Shown piece after piece: positions 22,850 to 35,727 of a DNA stretch of 64,000 bases. Both the position numbers and the translations under genes were made by a program. Origin of the DNA: Hsuehochloa calcarea (Eukaryota > Streptophyta > Magnoliopsida > Poales > Poaceae); assembly GCA_036346395.1 (NCBI GenBank), contig CM070596.1:3100001-3164000 (forward strand), in the 5' to 3' direction. Position 1 is the stretch's first letter, and each line of letters begins with the position of its first letter. Under the pieces are notes generated by a model. It searched no databases. It saw only the letters and a program-made list of their open reading frames with translations, and was not told the DNA's origin.

Positions 22850-23355
22850 TGTTGAAATTAATATTGTCATGCTAAGTATGTTTAAATATGTGTTAAGACT
22901 TGTAGTGTTTTGTGTTAAACGTAGAACATGTGTTTAGTGCACATCCAGCATTAGTTGCCTGTAAGTGCTTGTTAATTGGGTTCATGGGGCCGGAAGTTTA
23001 GAGTCATAAGGAGTGTGTGGTTACTGCTCAGGTGAGTTAGCTGTACATGCATTTGCGTGGCAGTGTGTTGTTAATGGGTCAAGTTTGTTAGCCTGCATGT
23101 GTGCTAGCTGGTGAGTGGTGTGCGTGGCCCGAGTCCTATGGATCGTGGCATGTAGACCGGATTATGATGCTGCAATCCGGTAGGGTCTTTGTATTAGTAC
23201 ATAGTAGGTGTATGTTTCAACAACAGATACAAGGAAGCAAGATGTAGAAAAGAAGCCGACTTCTCCAACTCTCTGTGCGTGTGTTTTTCTTCCATATGTG
23301 TTCGTGTGAGTTTGTACTCTGCGTTTCACGTGTGTTAGGAGAATCTGGGCCAACA
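22850..23355 (+). repeat. 3' LTR of the small LTR element
   Basis: This copy is longer (506 bp), probably the ancestral length. It directly follows the purine tract. Confidence 0.8.
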
Positions 23356-25400
23356 ATGCATGCGATGATATATAAAAGGAAGGCTTATAGGGTTGAGTTT
23401 GCATAAAATAATATTTCTTTTCAAATATCCATACTAAGTTCCAAAGTAGTTATTCTATAACTAAAATTTATTTTCTAAATTATGAAGTTTTATAGTCAGA
23501 TAACATTCATCAACGAGTGATGAAAGATACCTTCTTATCACGAGGCTACCCGCCCAATTCCCATTTGGATAGAAATCCAAAACCATTTAACAAGTCTTTT
23601 GAAACCAAAACTAAAATCTAACTTGGAGTGGCTTTACTAGCATGTCCATAACCGTGGACACGACTATTCGAATAGTTCATAACAATCTGCAGAGGTGTAC
23701 AGCTTTACCCACATGACACGACTTCTCTAGTTTATTTGGCATCTATCGATACCACCGCTCACTACCTTAGCTAAGCAGTCTAGAGCACGTGACAATACCT
23801 TTACAATACACCATCCCACCGTAGTCCTGCCTCTGTAAGGTTTCGCCCCCTTTGGATAGAAACCCACTGGGTTCAGGGCCCCTCTTGCGCCAGATGGGAA
23901 TACATAAAAAGTAGATCATAAAAGACACACACGCAATCAGATGGCATGACAACAATGGAACATTGTAAATTAGTTAGCCAGATCCCTCTCATTTGAGACA
24001 TGTGGTAGTACGATATGGCTTAGCAAAATGCGCTCGAAGATCAGTCCTTAATTGACTTGGGCGACTTTCCAAAAGAGTCCTAAGCCTCAATCATAGAAAT
24101 GAATCGATCATGTGCATGAACATGCACCCATCCAAATATCCATTTTAGCCAAATCTAAACCAATTTTTGTTTTATTACCACATAAAATTATTTTATAAAT
24201 TTATATGGTATAGACCATACCAAAATATTTTTAAAAATAATAGTTGGACTTTTGGCTAACTTTCCCTAATTAAATATTTTTGAGCCAAGCTTCGACTAAG
24301 CATAGAGTTTTGCAACATGTTCTAGTTCCTACTAATGTACCAACTAGATTTTAACTATGGTATCAAGGGGTGGTTAAATCAATATTCAAGTTTGGATGTA
24401 CAAAGGAATAAGGAATAACTATAAAGTTAAAACAAAGATTTAAATTACTTGAATTTAAATACGCAAGCAATAATAGTTTAAAATAGAATTTAAATAATTT
24501 AAAATATTAGGATTCAATATGATCAAAGATGTAACTTGCCTTGCTCAAATACTTGAGGATCTACTTCTTCGAAGTATTCGGGTTCCACAGAGTTGTCGAA
24601 ATCTACACATGAAGACGAAGTAAATTCAAATGAAATTCAAATAAACTCAAAATTAAATAATTTTAGTGTATATAGCTTTATATTGAATTTAGCTAAATTT
24701 AGAAATTTGAATAGCTCAAATCGGAGTTCGAACGGGCTCCTGGAAGTTTGAAAATACATGAAATGATCAAATTATGATTTTTCAGATTTATTTTTAAAGG
24801 AAAATTGATTTATTGTGTTAGCGGCTAGATTAATTTTTTAAAAAAGAAAATGCTTTTGTGGCTGACATGCGGGCCCCACTCCGGGGGACTGTATCCATAG
24901 GCGTGCGCCGATCCACAGTGGACCTGGTTCGTGGCATAGTGGCAAAGCCACGTGGGCAGCCACGCCAGTGGAGGTGGTGAGGTGGCGGCCACATCGGCAC
25001 GGGGACGCCGGTGGCTTAGGCGCGCAGGCTCACCAGCGCTATGCGCCGCGGCGAGCCTCGGCGAGGGCACCGAGAGGGAAAGGGAGGCGAGGGGGTTTCA
25101 GTGCGCACTGCTTTGGCGGCGATGCACACGGTGGTGGCCGGCGGCGAGCGGAGGAAGCAGCGGTGAAGAGCGGACGAAGTCGATGACGGGGTTCCGGCGA
25201 TGATTCGGCGATGGGGAGGCGCGCACGGTGTAGCCCATAACCGTGCGGTGCCGAAGGTGAGGACGAAAGCGGTGGAGGACCCTCGATGGCGGCGCAACCT
25301 TCGGCTGAAGCTCTTGGAGCTCCAAATCCCTGGTGACTGAGAGCGAGAGAGGAGGGAGAAGGGGGGAAAGAGAGAGGAGGTTGAGAGGCTCGGTGCTTGC

Positions 25401-25408
25401 TTTTATAG
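25401..25408 (-). promoter_or_regulatory. TATA box of the gypsy LTR
   Basis: On the minus strand the sequence reads CTATAAAA in a GC-rich setting, followed by CT-rich sequence. This is the usual layout of a large grass gypsy LTR promoter. Confidence 0.55.
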
Positions 25409-25626
25409 TCGCGAGGAGGAGGAGAGAGGTGGTTCAACGGGCGGGGGCACGAGCGAAGCTCTGGCTGATGCAACGCGAGCAGGCGAGGAGGGGATGGGAG
25501 CAAGTGGAGGGGAAGAAAATGGGGGGAGCGGTGGCGGCGGGAATCCCCGCATTCAATGCTCGTTGAAACGAGGAATACAAGGGGAGGGAAACGCGAGCGA
25601 GGTTGCGACTTTTGCGCGGCGGTGAC

Positions 25627-26159
25627 TAGGGATGGCAATTGTGCCCGATTACCCGTGTACCCGCGGGCGAATACCCTAATGGAGGCGGGTATGGGCGTAT
25701 TTCTTTGCCCACGTGTATGAAAACGGGCACAATTCTTTACCCATCGCAACGGTATGGGCATGGGTAAGCTCCACCTGCAGCTTCGCCCGACACCCGTGAT
25801 CTACCCACATGTGTAAGAAACTATGTCAATTAGTATTTGTATTTTATTTGTTAAACTTGATTAGTTGTCTTGTCGAACATGATATGTAAATTGTGATGAA
25901 CTTTATTAGTTGTTGAATGCGTGATGCACCATTGATGTGTGAATTATGATGAACTTGATGTATGCATTGCTCATGGGTAACGAGCATGTACGCGGCGATG
26001 GGTACCACAGGCGGTGATGCATTATTCGCGGTAACGGTATGCCGCACGGCGACGGTATGGCGAGGTTTTCGCGCCGTCGTCCTTCGCGGTATACCGTGGG
26101 GAATTGGTCGCGGTACGGTATGGGCGAGCACTACGAGCCGAGCCGCCGATGCCATCCTA
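25627..26159. mobile_element. hAT-type non-autonomous element, 533 bp, nested
   Basis: A perfect 8-bp direct repeat, GCGGTGAC, flanks it at 25619-25626 and 26160-26167. The left end is TAGGGATGGCA and the right end, reverse-complemented, is TAGGATGGCA. The interior is rich in GGGTA/TACCC words near both ends. No transposase is present. It was inserted into the gypsy LTR and is therefore younger. Confidence 0.9.
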
Positions 26160-26792
26160 GCGGTGACGCTGGCGTGCACGAAGCGGCAACACGGGGGAGG
26201 AAGAAGTATAGGGGAGGCGCGACATGGGCCCCGCCGCGATGAAGGAAGCGAGAGGCGTGGTGGCAAGGCTTGAGATGGGTCGGCCGGGCGCGGGAGTTGG
26301 GCCGGCTTGGAGGAATAGGAACGGGCCAGGGAAGATTCGGCCCATGAACAGTAACCTGGATTTTTAATACTATTTGAATTTTAGAAATTGAGTTAAATGA
26401 AATTGTTTTTTTTAAATAGCATATAGAGTTCAAAAATTCTAAAAAAATACACAGAAATTCCTTAAATTATTTGGAACTTAGTAAAATTATTTTGAGCTTA
26501 ACTTTTGCTTTTAATTTTTGCAAATAAGTTATTTTTGGCTTTCTGGCAAATAATAAAACCCTTTTTTAAAATTCAAGAAAATAATTAAAATACTTTTTTG
26601 ACTTTTGAAACCAATAAAACCCAAGAAATTCAAATAAAATAAAATTTTAATTAATTTAAGTTTTATTAACTCAAATTAAATTGTTTTTATTTTTCTAAAA
26701 TATCAAGTTTAACCTTTATTAATCCAATAAAAATCAAATGGTTAATTTAAATTTAATTTTTTTGAAAACCCCCGAAAAACTGGGATGTTACA

Positions 26793-27725
26793 AAGCTACA
26801 TATCAATTTTTCTGTCATAATTTCCACTAGAACTAGCGATACATAGAAACTTTTACGTAGGGCAAATTAATGGATATGTGTGTGTTTCTGATCTTGACAC
26901 CTCCAACTTCAGTGGTCGTCGTCGGCTCTTCATACCCTTGATAGTTTCCATAATGCATGAAAATGAAAGCTTAATCCTAATACATGTTGTATGCCATATT
27001 GTTTTTGAAATAATCATTAAAGCAACCACTTATAAGCTATATAACCAACAATTAATTGATATATCAACTATGATGTCATTTGGTTTGAACAAGATCGGCA
27101 TAGCAAATTAAGTACGACTAGTGTGATCCTGCATCCATTGTTCCTTTTTCACTTTTTCCACTAGCTTGTTAGTTTATGCAATGTTTTACATGATCATCAA
27201 GCTATGGCATTGGGATCCATCATAAAGCCATCAACTGTAAAGAATCTCCACTCTTAATAAACAACACACGATGCATGCATGCCCTACAAGATTAGCTTGT
27301 GCCACTCGCCATAATCATCATGCATGATACGTTGCCTAGCTTAATTGTACTATTTTAGTTCCTCGGAAACCCTAGCCACCTGTTAATCTATGTTTGTCAA
27401 TCTTGTCACACAACCAATAAATAACTAATTCGCGTGAAGTCCATGGTCTGGGTCACTGAGAATCATGCTGCAGCCACAGCTTGATCTAGACTGTTCATTT
27501 TGGATCGTACAGTGGAGATAATACCTCGATGTATGGCCGTTTATTTTGGATCGTACGATGAAGTTGATGCCCTAAAGTATGTTAGGGTACGCACATTAGC
27601 CGGCGCTAACGCAGAGGATTCCATTGCTGTTATTCTTCCTTAGTGAGATGAGATGAGAGATGGAGATGCCCAAAAGTGCAAGAGGACAAGCCATTCATTG
27701 GGCAATCACGTTCGTGGTGTTGCCA

Positions 27726-27762
<37 letters not shown>

Positions 27763-29270
27763 AGTCTCCATGAGATTCTGAAACAATTGATCTCGCCAAA
27801 ATACCATCATCAAGCCTAGCTAATGGTAAAATTATACGATCATGCATGCGTATGGCTGGCCCTCCTCTGTCTATAATCTGATCTATTTCCTAGAGTATCT
27901 AGGCTATGCTACCTCTGGAGGAGATACCAACCCCCCTTGTGATGATCTTATCTAGTTTTGAGCATAATATTCCAAATCTTGGCCGGCAAGGTTGCCGGTT
28001 CTGCTAAATGCTGAAGAAATCACCTTTTCTCTAAGATTCTTTACAAAACGACCAAAATCCAATACGTGTTTGATTAGATTAGTTACCATAAAACAACCGT
28101 TGTTTAGAAAAGCCGTCACTGATGCACTGACACGGATACGTGTCGGATATGAGATTCGTCGTTTTCTAAAAAATGACAACCGAGGACGCGACTATATATA
28201 TATATATATAATATGCATATGTGAACCTGCTATTTCACAGTCTAAAAATATGACTATAATTTTTATTCTAATCCAAATTGATGCACGGTCTAGAAAAAAT
28301 GCGAGATATCCATATAGTACGTCTGCAAAAATTAGATTGGGACCGTTAGAATTAGATTGGGACATACTTACCTATTTGCTCAACCCTAAAGGATGCCAGG
28401 AAAAAAAGATCTAAAACAAAAAGGCAGAAGGTGATTCCCAAGGTCGTATCAGATCTAAAAATTCCAGAAAAAAGAGAGAAAAAAAATTCAGATCTAGGAA
28501 GGAGCATGAGACGATTGACTCATTGGGCTCACCGCCGGTTGCTGGAGGATGCAGTCGCCACCGTCCATCGGTCGCCGCCGAAAGTGCGAGAGGAGTCCTC
28601 GTCGTTGTCGAGCAGACGGAAGGAAGGGGGCGGCGTCGAGTAGAGCACATGAGAGAGGGGATCGGTTTCGTGGCTGCTGCTTCTAGAGTGCTAGGGTTAA
28701 GACTTTAAGGTAAATGGGTTGGTCCTTCTAAGTTTGGGCTAAATGGGCGGTCGAAATGTCCTCATACGTGTATGAATTTAAAAAAATAAATTGCACGTCT
28801 AATTTTAGACACACCACAGATACATATCTGAGCAGTGTCTCGAAGGTTTCCCGCCACTCTGTTTTCGTAGATTGAACAGTGCAAACATATATTCTTTGGA
28901 ACTCTTAACATATTGCTGTTTTCGGCCCTAAGACAATTGTATGCTTGATAAGAAACAAATTCAAACGAATCAAATAAGGAGCTACGATTCTCTGAACCTG
29001 GTTGTATGTAAGTAATATTTTTCAGCGAAGTATACTTTATCGAACCAAGTTTTTCAGTGATGTATAGAACCACTCCTTTTCGGTTTTCTCTCGTTTTCTT
29101 TAGTTTCTTCGAATAGCTGTCGAGTCACCACCACCACCATCCCAGTGTGAAGATTTGAAAAGCTACCTTCCCTGTCCTTGTGCCGTGTGCGCGCTTAAAA
29201 ATGCAAAAAAAAATTTAAAAAAAATATATTCAGAGACTGTGTCGGTTTTTTGACGACTTTAGACTGGATT
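26793..29270. other. gene-free spacer with microsatellites
   Basis: No gene is supported. (CT)17 lies at 27728-27761 and (AT)10 at 28192-28211. The frames at 28411-28650 lack a domain. Confidence 0.45.
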
Positions 29271-29379
29271 TGACGGGACCAAAAGCAGCCTAGCTCCTTG
29301 GCTCTCCTCTCCCATCCCATGCAGTGCAGCAACAGCAGAGCTGAGTCGCTGACCCTGGTCAATCCAAGAGCTACTGTAC

Positions 29380-29534
29380 ATACAGCAATGGCCAATGGCC
29401 AATGGCAATGGCCCCCTCACAAGCCACCACCTAAACCTTTACCCCTCCTCCAAACCACACATCACTCTCTCCTCTCTCTCTCTCTCTCTCACTCTATATC
29501 CCTCTGCCATCAACTCCAGCAAGCAGCAAGCAGG

Positions 29535-29574
<40 letters not shown>

Positions 29575-29669
29575 GTTGATTGAGATATTGAAGATTCTAC
29601 AGTGGATTAAAAACAATTTGTGTGTGTGTCTCCGTTGGGTGGGGTGGGGTGAGATTGAGAATGAGTAAG

Positions 29670-29710
<41 letters not shown>

Positions 29711-30416
29711 TTATATATATACAGATTTCCCTCCAAAGGAGGAAGAAGCAAAGCATCTCATTCCCCACCCCCACCTTGCTGCCTTGTCCTCGCCCTCCCT
29801 TGTTTTAGCTTGTAGCTTTAATTTTCCCCCTTGTTGCGTGCAAGCATCTTGCCTCTCTCTCTCTCTCTCTCTCTCGCTCGCTTGCTTTAATTCCCTCCCC
29901 TGCATTTCTCATTGCCGCTGTAACAGCACACAGATAGGTAGATAGATGCTTTTGTTTGTTTCCTGGTTGCTTGCCTTGTTTGATGACAGAGTGAGTGAGT
30001 GAGTGAGTGAGTGAGTGAGAGGGGAAGGGGAAGGTGAAGAGGAGAGGAAGGGAGGGCGCAGCTAGCTTGTGACGCAACGCTTGGCATCTTTCTCCCCACT
30101 GTTTCTTCTTCCGCTCGCGTTCACGCATTCCTTCCTTACCTCCCCTGCATTCGACCCGTGTGCTCTGGTCAGTTTCTCGTTGGTTGGTTGCAACAACGCC
30201 CCCTGCATTGCCGCCTTCTTTAGCTAGAAGGAAGAGACAGCGCAACAGAATTCTTGAGCGCCACTGTTTTGATCGAGTGCTTGCTTTGCGCATTTCTCCG
30301 AGAGGCGAGAGCTGCTCATCTGGTTGGGGTTGCCAAGAACACCAGTAGATTGTGTGTTTGCGGCAGTACATGCTCTCCGTGATCGGGCTAGTGTCCTTGG
30401 AGACTGACCGCCGGAG
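29380..30416 (+). promoter_or_regulatory. promoter and long CT/GA-rich 5' leader of the membrane-protein gene
   Basis: Several CCAAT-like words cluster at 29385-29412. (CT)n tracts lie at 29471-29490 and 29852-29875, (GA)n tracts at 29537-29569 and 29673-29709, and a (GTGA)n tract at 29989-30019. A TATATATATA run follows the second GA tract at about 29711. GA/CT tracts near the start of transcription are typical of plant promoters bound by GAGA-binding (BPC) factors. The transcription start cannot be fixed by eye. The leader may be 600-900 nt and contains short upstream frames. Confidence 0.6.
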
Positions 30417-33400
30417 ATGCGTTTCACGACAGGGGGCTCGTCGACGCGGTCGTGGGAGCCGACGGTGACGGCGGACACGTCCGACCTGCACTACTGGCTG
30501 CACTGGCGGGTGGCGCTGTGCGCGCTCTGGGTGTTCGGCTGCATGGCCGTCGCGGCATACCTGATATGGCGGCACGAGGGCCCGGGCGCCGACCGCCGGC
30601 CGGGCGGCGGAGGCGGAGGTGCGGGGAATGAGAGGCGCCCCGGGGTGCTCTACGACGACGAGGCGTGGCGGCCGTGCCTACGGGACATCCACCCGGCGTG
30701 GCTGCTCGCCTACAGGCTCATCTCCTTCTTCGTCCTGCTCAGCCTGCTCATTGTCATCGTCATCTCTGATGGTGGCAACATCTTATACTACTACACTCAG
30801 TAAGTCACTCATTACTGGTTCTTTTACTATTTCTTTTAAGCCTTTTATCTTCTGAGAAAAATGTTATACCTATATGCTGTAGATACAGAGTTGGATAAAG
30901 ATTTATTTTTAAAATAAAAAAGGCATTGACATTGATTAAATCTTCCATCTTTTAAAGTGCTGCTTAAACCAGCAATGTAATGTGGTCAGGAAGTTTGGCA
31001 TTTGTTCTCTTTGCTTGTAATTTAGATTTCTCCGGGAATAAAGGGTGTTTTCCCAGGAAGTTTGGCATTTGTTCTCTTTGCTTGTAATTTAAATTCGTTT
31101 GAACATGCATGTTTCCTGAATAAAGAACAATGAGATTCTCAAGCATTTTCCTTTCATTGATATTAATCTACTGTGCTGTGCACAATTGATGGCTAGCAAC
31201 AGTTTGCTACTTAGCTTCGACAGCAAGCGACTCCTTCCTTACCTGTTTGGTTTTATTCTTAACCAGTACAGATTTTTGTACCAGTACATCTTAGAAACTG
31301 TTTTATTTTTGATGCATTACTTCAATGTAATAATTGGCAAGGACTTCACAGTACATGTTTTCTGAAGCACATTTAAGAAACAATCTTTTTGTGCAGTACA
31401 GTGTCATAACCAACCATAAGCAGTACATCATACTAGCAGGCATTGCAATTCTACTTGTATGGTCTAGTTTCAAGCTTCTCAATGCTTGGTTAATGGACAG
31501 TGTTGTGACATGTGAGAATACCCACTCCAACTAGCCACTTGGGCTTAGGACTTCCCGTTCCATTCAAGTTTCTGATATCAAGCTAATTAAATAGCTACCT
31601 TTTGATATTATGCTATCATTTTTTTTCGTAAATCTCTAGTGTGTGTTTTTCTCTCTTCAAAAAAACATATAGTGTAACTGGTGGGTAGCATCAAAGTTTG
31701 CTATATACAAAGATCTGATAGTTGTTGGCGTTTGCAACTCTGCTCTCGGAAGTAGCATTTGTCCCAGCTTCTTTTAAGTGGTTGTTGAACTGTCTATCAC
31801 GCAGGTGGACCTTCATGCTGGTGACGATTTACTTCGGGGTAGGCCCTTCACCTTTCACGACCAAATAGTTTGTCTCTTCACTGAATTCCTCCAACCAATG
31901 ATACAGGCCGATGGCTTTTACATCAACACAATCCTTATCTGAAAAAAAGATTGTTATGTTCTGTGAATTGTTCAGCTTGGCACGGCGCTGTCCATCTACG
32001 GATGCAGCAAATTTGCCGATGAGAATGTTGGCACGGTGACTTCAGACGTTGAGCATGGCTCTTACATTGCTCGTGGAGCTGCTACTAAACCGAGTTTGGA
32101 TGAAGAAGACGGCACGAGAGAGATTGCTGGATTTTGGGGGTACCTGCTCCAGATCATCTATCAGGTAAAGGGGCTTCCATACTACCATAAACATTGAAAT
32201 ATTATCCACTTGAAGCCTTTTCAGATTTCCTATTGAACAGAGACTCAATTTTCTTTTCAGATGCAATTATTAATGCTGGGTAGTTACCATCATGCACTAA
32301 CAACTAAAGTACGCTTGTAGTGTGCTCTGATGAATTGGATTCCGTTTCCAAAGATTAGATGTGCCCACATAGCATCTTTGTCTGCTCGTATCTCAAGGGC
32401 TTGTACGTAGCTTCCTACATGAGCCATCTTGTTGCTGGTCCAATCCAGATGCCCAATCTCATATTTCCCTGCACTTGAAGGGCTGTATCACCTTTACCCC
32501 CTTTCTGAAGTGTAGGGCTGACTCTTTTAGTAGTGGCATCAAGAATAAAGACAACCTGTTTCCTTTGTGTTGATTTGCTAGGCCTAACTGTATCAAAATG
32601 GTGACTGAATATCTACCTAGGCTGGAAAAAAAGGACAGATAAGAAATAATGTATATTTTCATGGATAATAATAACCTAGGAGTTATAGCTTCGGAGTAAG
32701 CTCCATTAGTATTCGGCTATTGTCTACACTTTACAATCCATTTTTTAATGTACTTATCTTAGGATTCTTTGTTTTTTCAAAAGAAAGGAAGGAATATCTT
32801 AGGATTCTTTATGAATGTCCCTTTTAAGGATTTTGCAATTTGCATAGCTTTGGTTTTCATCTGTCCCTTATTGTCTAAAAAAAGGTAGCTTCCACGCTCT
32901 TACTGGTTGGCTGCTGAAGTTGATTTCCTTGTTTTTAGCTTTATGTGGGATAAGCTATCTTAGTAGCTGCAGTCTGTCAACCTGATCCCATGACGACTCT
33001 ACATGTTACAGAAATTGAGCATCTAGCAACTAATGCAGGAACTATGTTGTCATTCGCTACCATTTGACTACACTTGTATCATGACTTCTTCATCTCTGTT
33101 GACAGACAAATGCAGGCGCTGTGATGCTTACAGACTGTGTGTTTTGGTTCATCATTTTCCCATTCCTTACCATTAAAGATTACAATCTAAATTTTGTAAG
33201 TATGCATGTTTCAGGGCTTTCCCACCCGCAATCTAACACTAATAGTTCACTAACTCGATTCTCTTTTGACAGTTGTTGATAGGAATGCACTCAGTTAATG
33301 CTGTTTTCCTGCTTGGTGAAGCAGCCCTGAATAGATTGGTAAGCGGATGAATATCACTCAAGCAAGTTCATGCATACAGGCTTTTACAGTTCACTCACCA

Positions 33401-33947
33401 CACTGCAATTTACACAATTTTACAGCGCTTCCCTTGGTTCCGGATCGCATACTTCTTCCTTTGGACTGCTCTTTATGTCATTTTCCAATGGATTGTCCAT
33501 GCATCAACTCCAATTTGGTAAATATCTGGCTTCCATTCCCTTCTTGGAGTAAGACTGTAAGAGTAGTACTTACATTTTTCTCTCTTTTTTTTTTTGCATT
33601 GCTAAATATACGCTATGTGAATTTGGGCAGGTGGCCGTACCCATTCCTCGACCTGTCGGCTAATTTAGCACCTTTGTGGTAATGCCATTTACCTCCCTAC
33701 AACAGCATTTTCTCCTGCATTTCGCGTGAAGTTTATTAACTGAACTTGTTGTGATCACAAGCTGAGCAGATTTCGTGTGGATGGCCTGTGCAGGTACTTC
33801 GCCGTCGCGTTCATGCAGTTGCCGTGCTACGTGGTCTTCAGGCTGGTGATCAAATTGAAACACCACCTGCTCTCAAAGTGGTTTGAGAGGCTAGCGCATA
33901 AACCAAGCCGTCTTCCTCCTCCATTGAGAACAGTTTATACAGAATAA
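30417..33947 (+). CDS. rolling-stone-like multi-pass membrane protein, 351 aa, eight exons
   Basis: Exons are 30417-30799, 31805-31838, 31976-32164, 33106-33195, 33273-33338, 33426-33517, 33631-33678 and 33794-33947, all with GT-AG introns. They join in frame to 1056 nt with a stop at 33945-33947. The protein has about seven hydrophobic segments (near residues 28-50, 99-121, 129-148, 190-223, 233-250, 256-280 and 302-322). A Gly-rich hydrophilic loop lies between the first two, and an Asp/Glu-rich loop near 150-185. It resembles a plant family of unknown function often labelled rolling-stone-like, named from a Drosophila myoblast-fusion protein; that name says little about the plant role. Exon 1 is strongly GC-rich, as is usual in grasses. 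The start was chosen as the ATG after the leader that gives the full family-like N-terminus. It probably resides in an internal or plasma membrane. I see no lesion. Confidence 0.85.
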
Positions 33948-34478
33948 TGGCAGCGTGGTGGATCGAGTCCTTTGCGAGATTCATATGCGCAGGTGCCTCT
34001 CCAAGGGGGAAAAAAAAACGAGGGGCACATGCGTTTACACCGTATAGTTTCATGTAAATCGAAGCTCACATAAAGAGTTTTTGCAGTGATGGAACCCCCC
34101 AAAAAAAAGAGAGAGAGAGAAGAGATTATGTATAGCTTGACTGATTGGTCAAATGGATATATTGTGGTTTAACTTGTTTTGTAGAGATGATTGGTCATTA
34201 TATATGTGGCGGGTGTAACCAATGCAAGTGTGCGGGTCTGTGTAAATGTTGAATATATATAGAAAGATGTGAATTGAAAATGGGAACCTGAGAATGGGGA
34301 TGGAAACACGAGGAAGATTCATGGAGAATTGAAGCAAAAACAAGGCAAAACTAGACTTGCTGAGCTTGGGTGATAATTCATGGACCTCATCATTCACCAC
34401 TGGATTTCCATGCACTGCCTGATTGGTTTTTCCTTGCTTCCTGTCCTGTCGCACGCATGTGACCTGAGTAGTAGTAAT

Positions 34479-35719
34479 CAGGGATAAAAAAACCGGTAAC
34501 CGGTAAAAAAAAAATCCGGCCGAAATTTTTAAAATTTGAATTTTTGACTCCATAATATCCTTCCCAGGTTGGTTTAGACATTCTTATGCTAGATTATGTA
34601 TTGAAACATTAATTTTTAGTATATTTAGCACTATTAAAACATAAAAGAGGATTTTTATGTACAACTTGAAACACTTTCTCATTAATTGGATTGCATGCAA
34701 CCATGAGAGAATTGGATTGCATCATTATTTGCTTAGGATTGGATTGATTATTTAATCCTATACTTTCAAATCATTTAGTGACGCGATATGATTAATAAGA
34801 GATACGAAAAAGTATTTGCTAATAGTTTGTCCAGCGACACATGTTTTATATGTATGATTACTAGTATCAATATACTGGCATTTGTTTGGCCAGGACTGGT
34901 CGACCAAGTCCAACTTTCATATTTCTGCTAAAAATACTATCTCCTGAGGGTAACTCATGTAACTAGAAAGCTATCCTTTTAGGAGGTGGAGTCATGAAAG
35001 AAATAAAAAAATAATTAATATACGGCCTTTGAAAAATATAAGATAGTTAAGAATTCAAATGGACCTAATATTTTCAACTAGAGTAAATTGCATTGGAGCT
35101 CTCTAAACTTGTGCAGTTGTCTCACTCAACACCCTGAACTTGCATTGTACTTTGCCGCCCTCCTAAACTTGATCATGTTTGCACCATTGATCAATCAAAT
35201 ATTTAGGTAATTTCACAACCATTGCACCAATGCAATTTACTCTTTCAATTGTGTCTGTGCAAGAGCATACTACTCATCCTTTTGAAAAATCATGTATGCC
35301 TGTGTATTTAGAATATATGCAGCATTTTATTTGGTCTATTGTAATTCTATTAGGCAGTCTTTTAATTCATCAGGGACGGACAATAGTTGCTTTGGGAACG
35401 TTTGGATCTATACTTAATTTTTCCATCCTAGGAGAGGGCAAACTAGCCTAGTTAAGCTCTTGCTTGAAAAATCAAGCTTTTTATGTACAACTTGAAACAC
35501 TTTCTCATTAATATTTGTATTATTCCAAATTTAAATTTGCTAATTACCATTTTCACCATTTTTCGGTTTTTCGGTTTTTAGGTTCTGCGCAGAATCGTCC
35601 GAGAAAATCCAGATTCAAATTTTGAAATTGAATTGGTCGGGTTTTTGAATTTACGTGAATCGCCACATTCTGCGTCTGCCGCCCGCAAGGATCTTCCCGC
35701 ATCGAGATTTCAATCCCTG
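34479..35719. mobile_element. hAT-type non-autonomous element, 1241 bp
   Basis: A perfect 8-bp direct repeat, GTAGTAAT, lies at 34471-34478 and 35720-35727. The termini are CAGGGAT and ATCCCTG. The sub-terminal regions contain CCGGTAACCGGT and TTTTTCGGTTTTTCGG, so both ends are rich in CGG/CCG words amid T or A runs. Inside lies a 73-codon frame (35230-35451) encoding a hydrophobic peptide I cannot identify. It sits about 0.5 kb downstream of the membrane-protein gene. Confidence 0.9.
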
Positions 35720-35727
35720 GTAGTAAT

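Larger units (their letters stand above)
21544..23355 (+). mobile_element. small non-autonomous LTR element without pol
   Basis: LTRs at 21544-21928 (385 bp) and 22850-23355 (506 bp) share their start TGTTGAAATTAAT, their end GGCCAACA and a long identical-looking middle. The 5' copy lacks about 120 bp internally. A primer-binding site TGGTATCAGAG follows the 5' LTR at 21931-21941 and a purine tract AAGGGGGGAAA precedes the 3' LTR. The 921-bp interior is GC-rich with no gag or pol motif. The flanking 5-mers (AAGAG and AATGC) do not match. Confidence 0.8.
23357..26792 (-). mobile_element. Ty3/gypsy-type LTR, probably solo, with a nested hAT element
   Basis: On the minus strand it starts TGTAACATCCCAG at 26792, a common start of grass gypsy LTRs, and appears to end near 23357 at a CA. 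A TATAAAA box lies on the minus strand at 25401-25408, followed by a CT-rich and then GC-rich presumed transcribed leader, as in large gypsy LTRs. The minus-strand frame of 240 codons at 25039-25761 lies in this leader and has no domain. No primer-binding site, gag or pol was found. The flanking 5-mers do not match, so one boundary may be wrong. Confidence 0.6.

Noticed and set aside
25039..25761. 240-codon minus-strand ORF
   Set aside because: It lies in the GC-rich leader part of a gypsy LTR, downstream of its TATA box, is Pro/Arg/Ser-rich and lacks any domain.
23352..26797. 5-bp target duplication of the gypsy LTR
   Set aside because: The candidates AACAA (left) and AAGCT (right) do not match, so I do not claim a precise solo-LTR insertion.
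29494..29945. Ser-Leu and Glu-Arg repeat ORFs around 29.5-29.9 kb
   Set aside because: They are translations of CT/GA microsatellites in the leader of the membrane-protein gene.
29805..30575. 256-codon minus-strand ORF opposite the first exon
   Set aside because: It is antisense to the leader and GC-rich first exon and has no domain.
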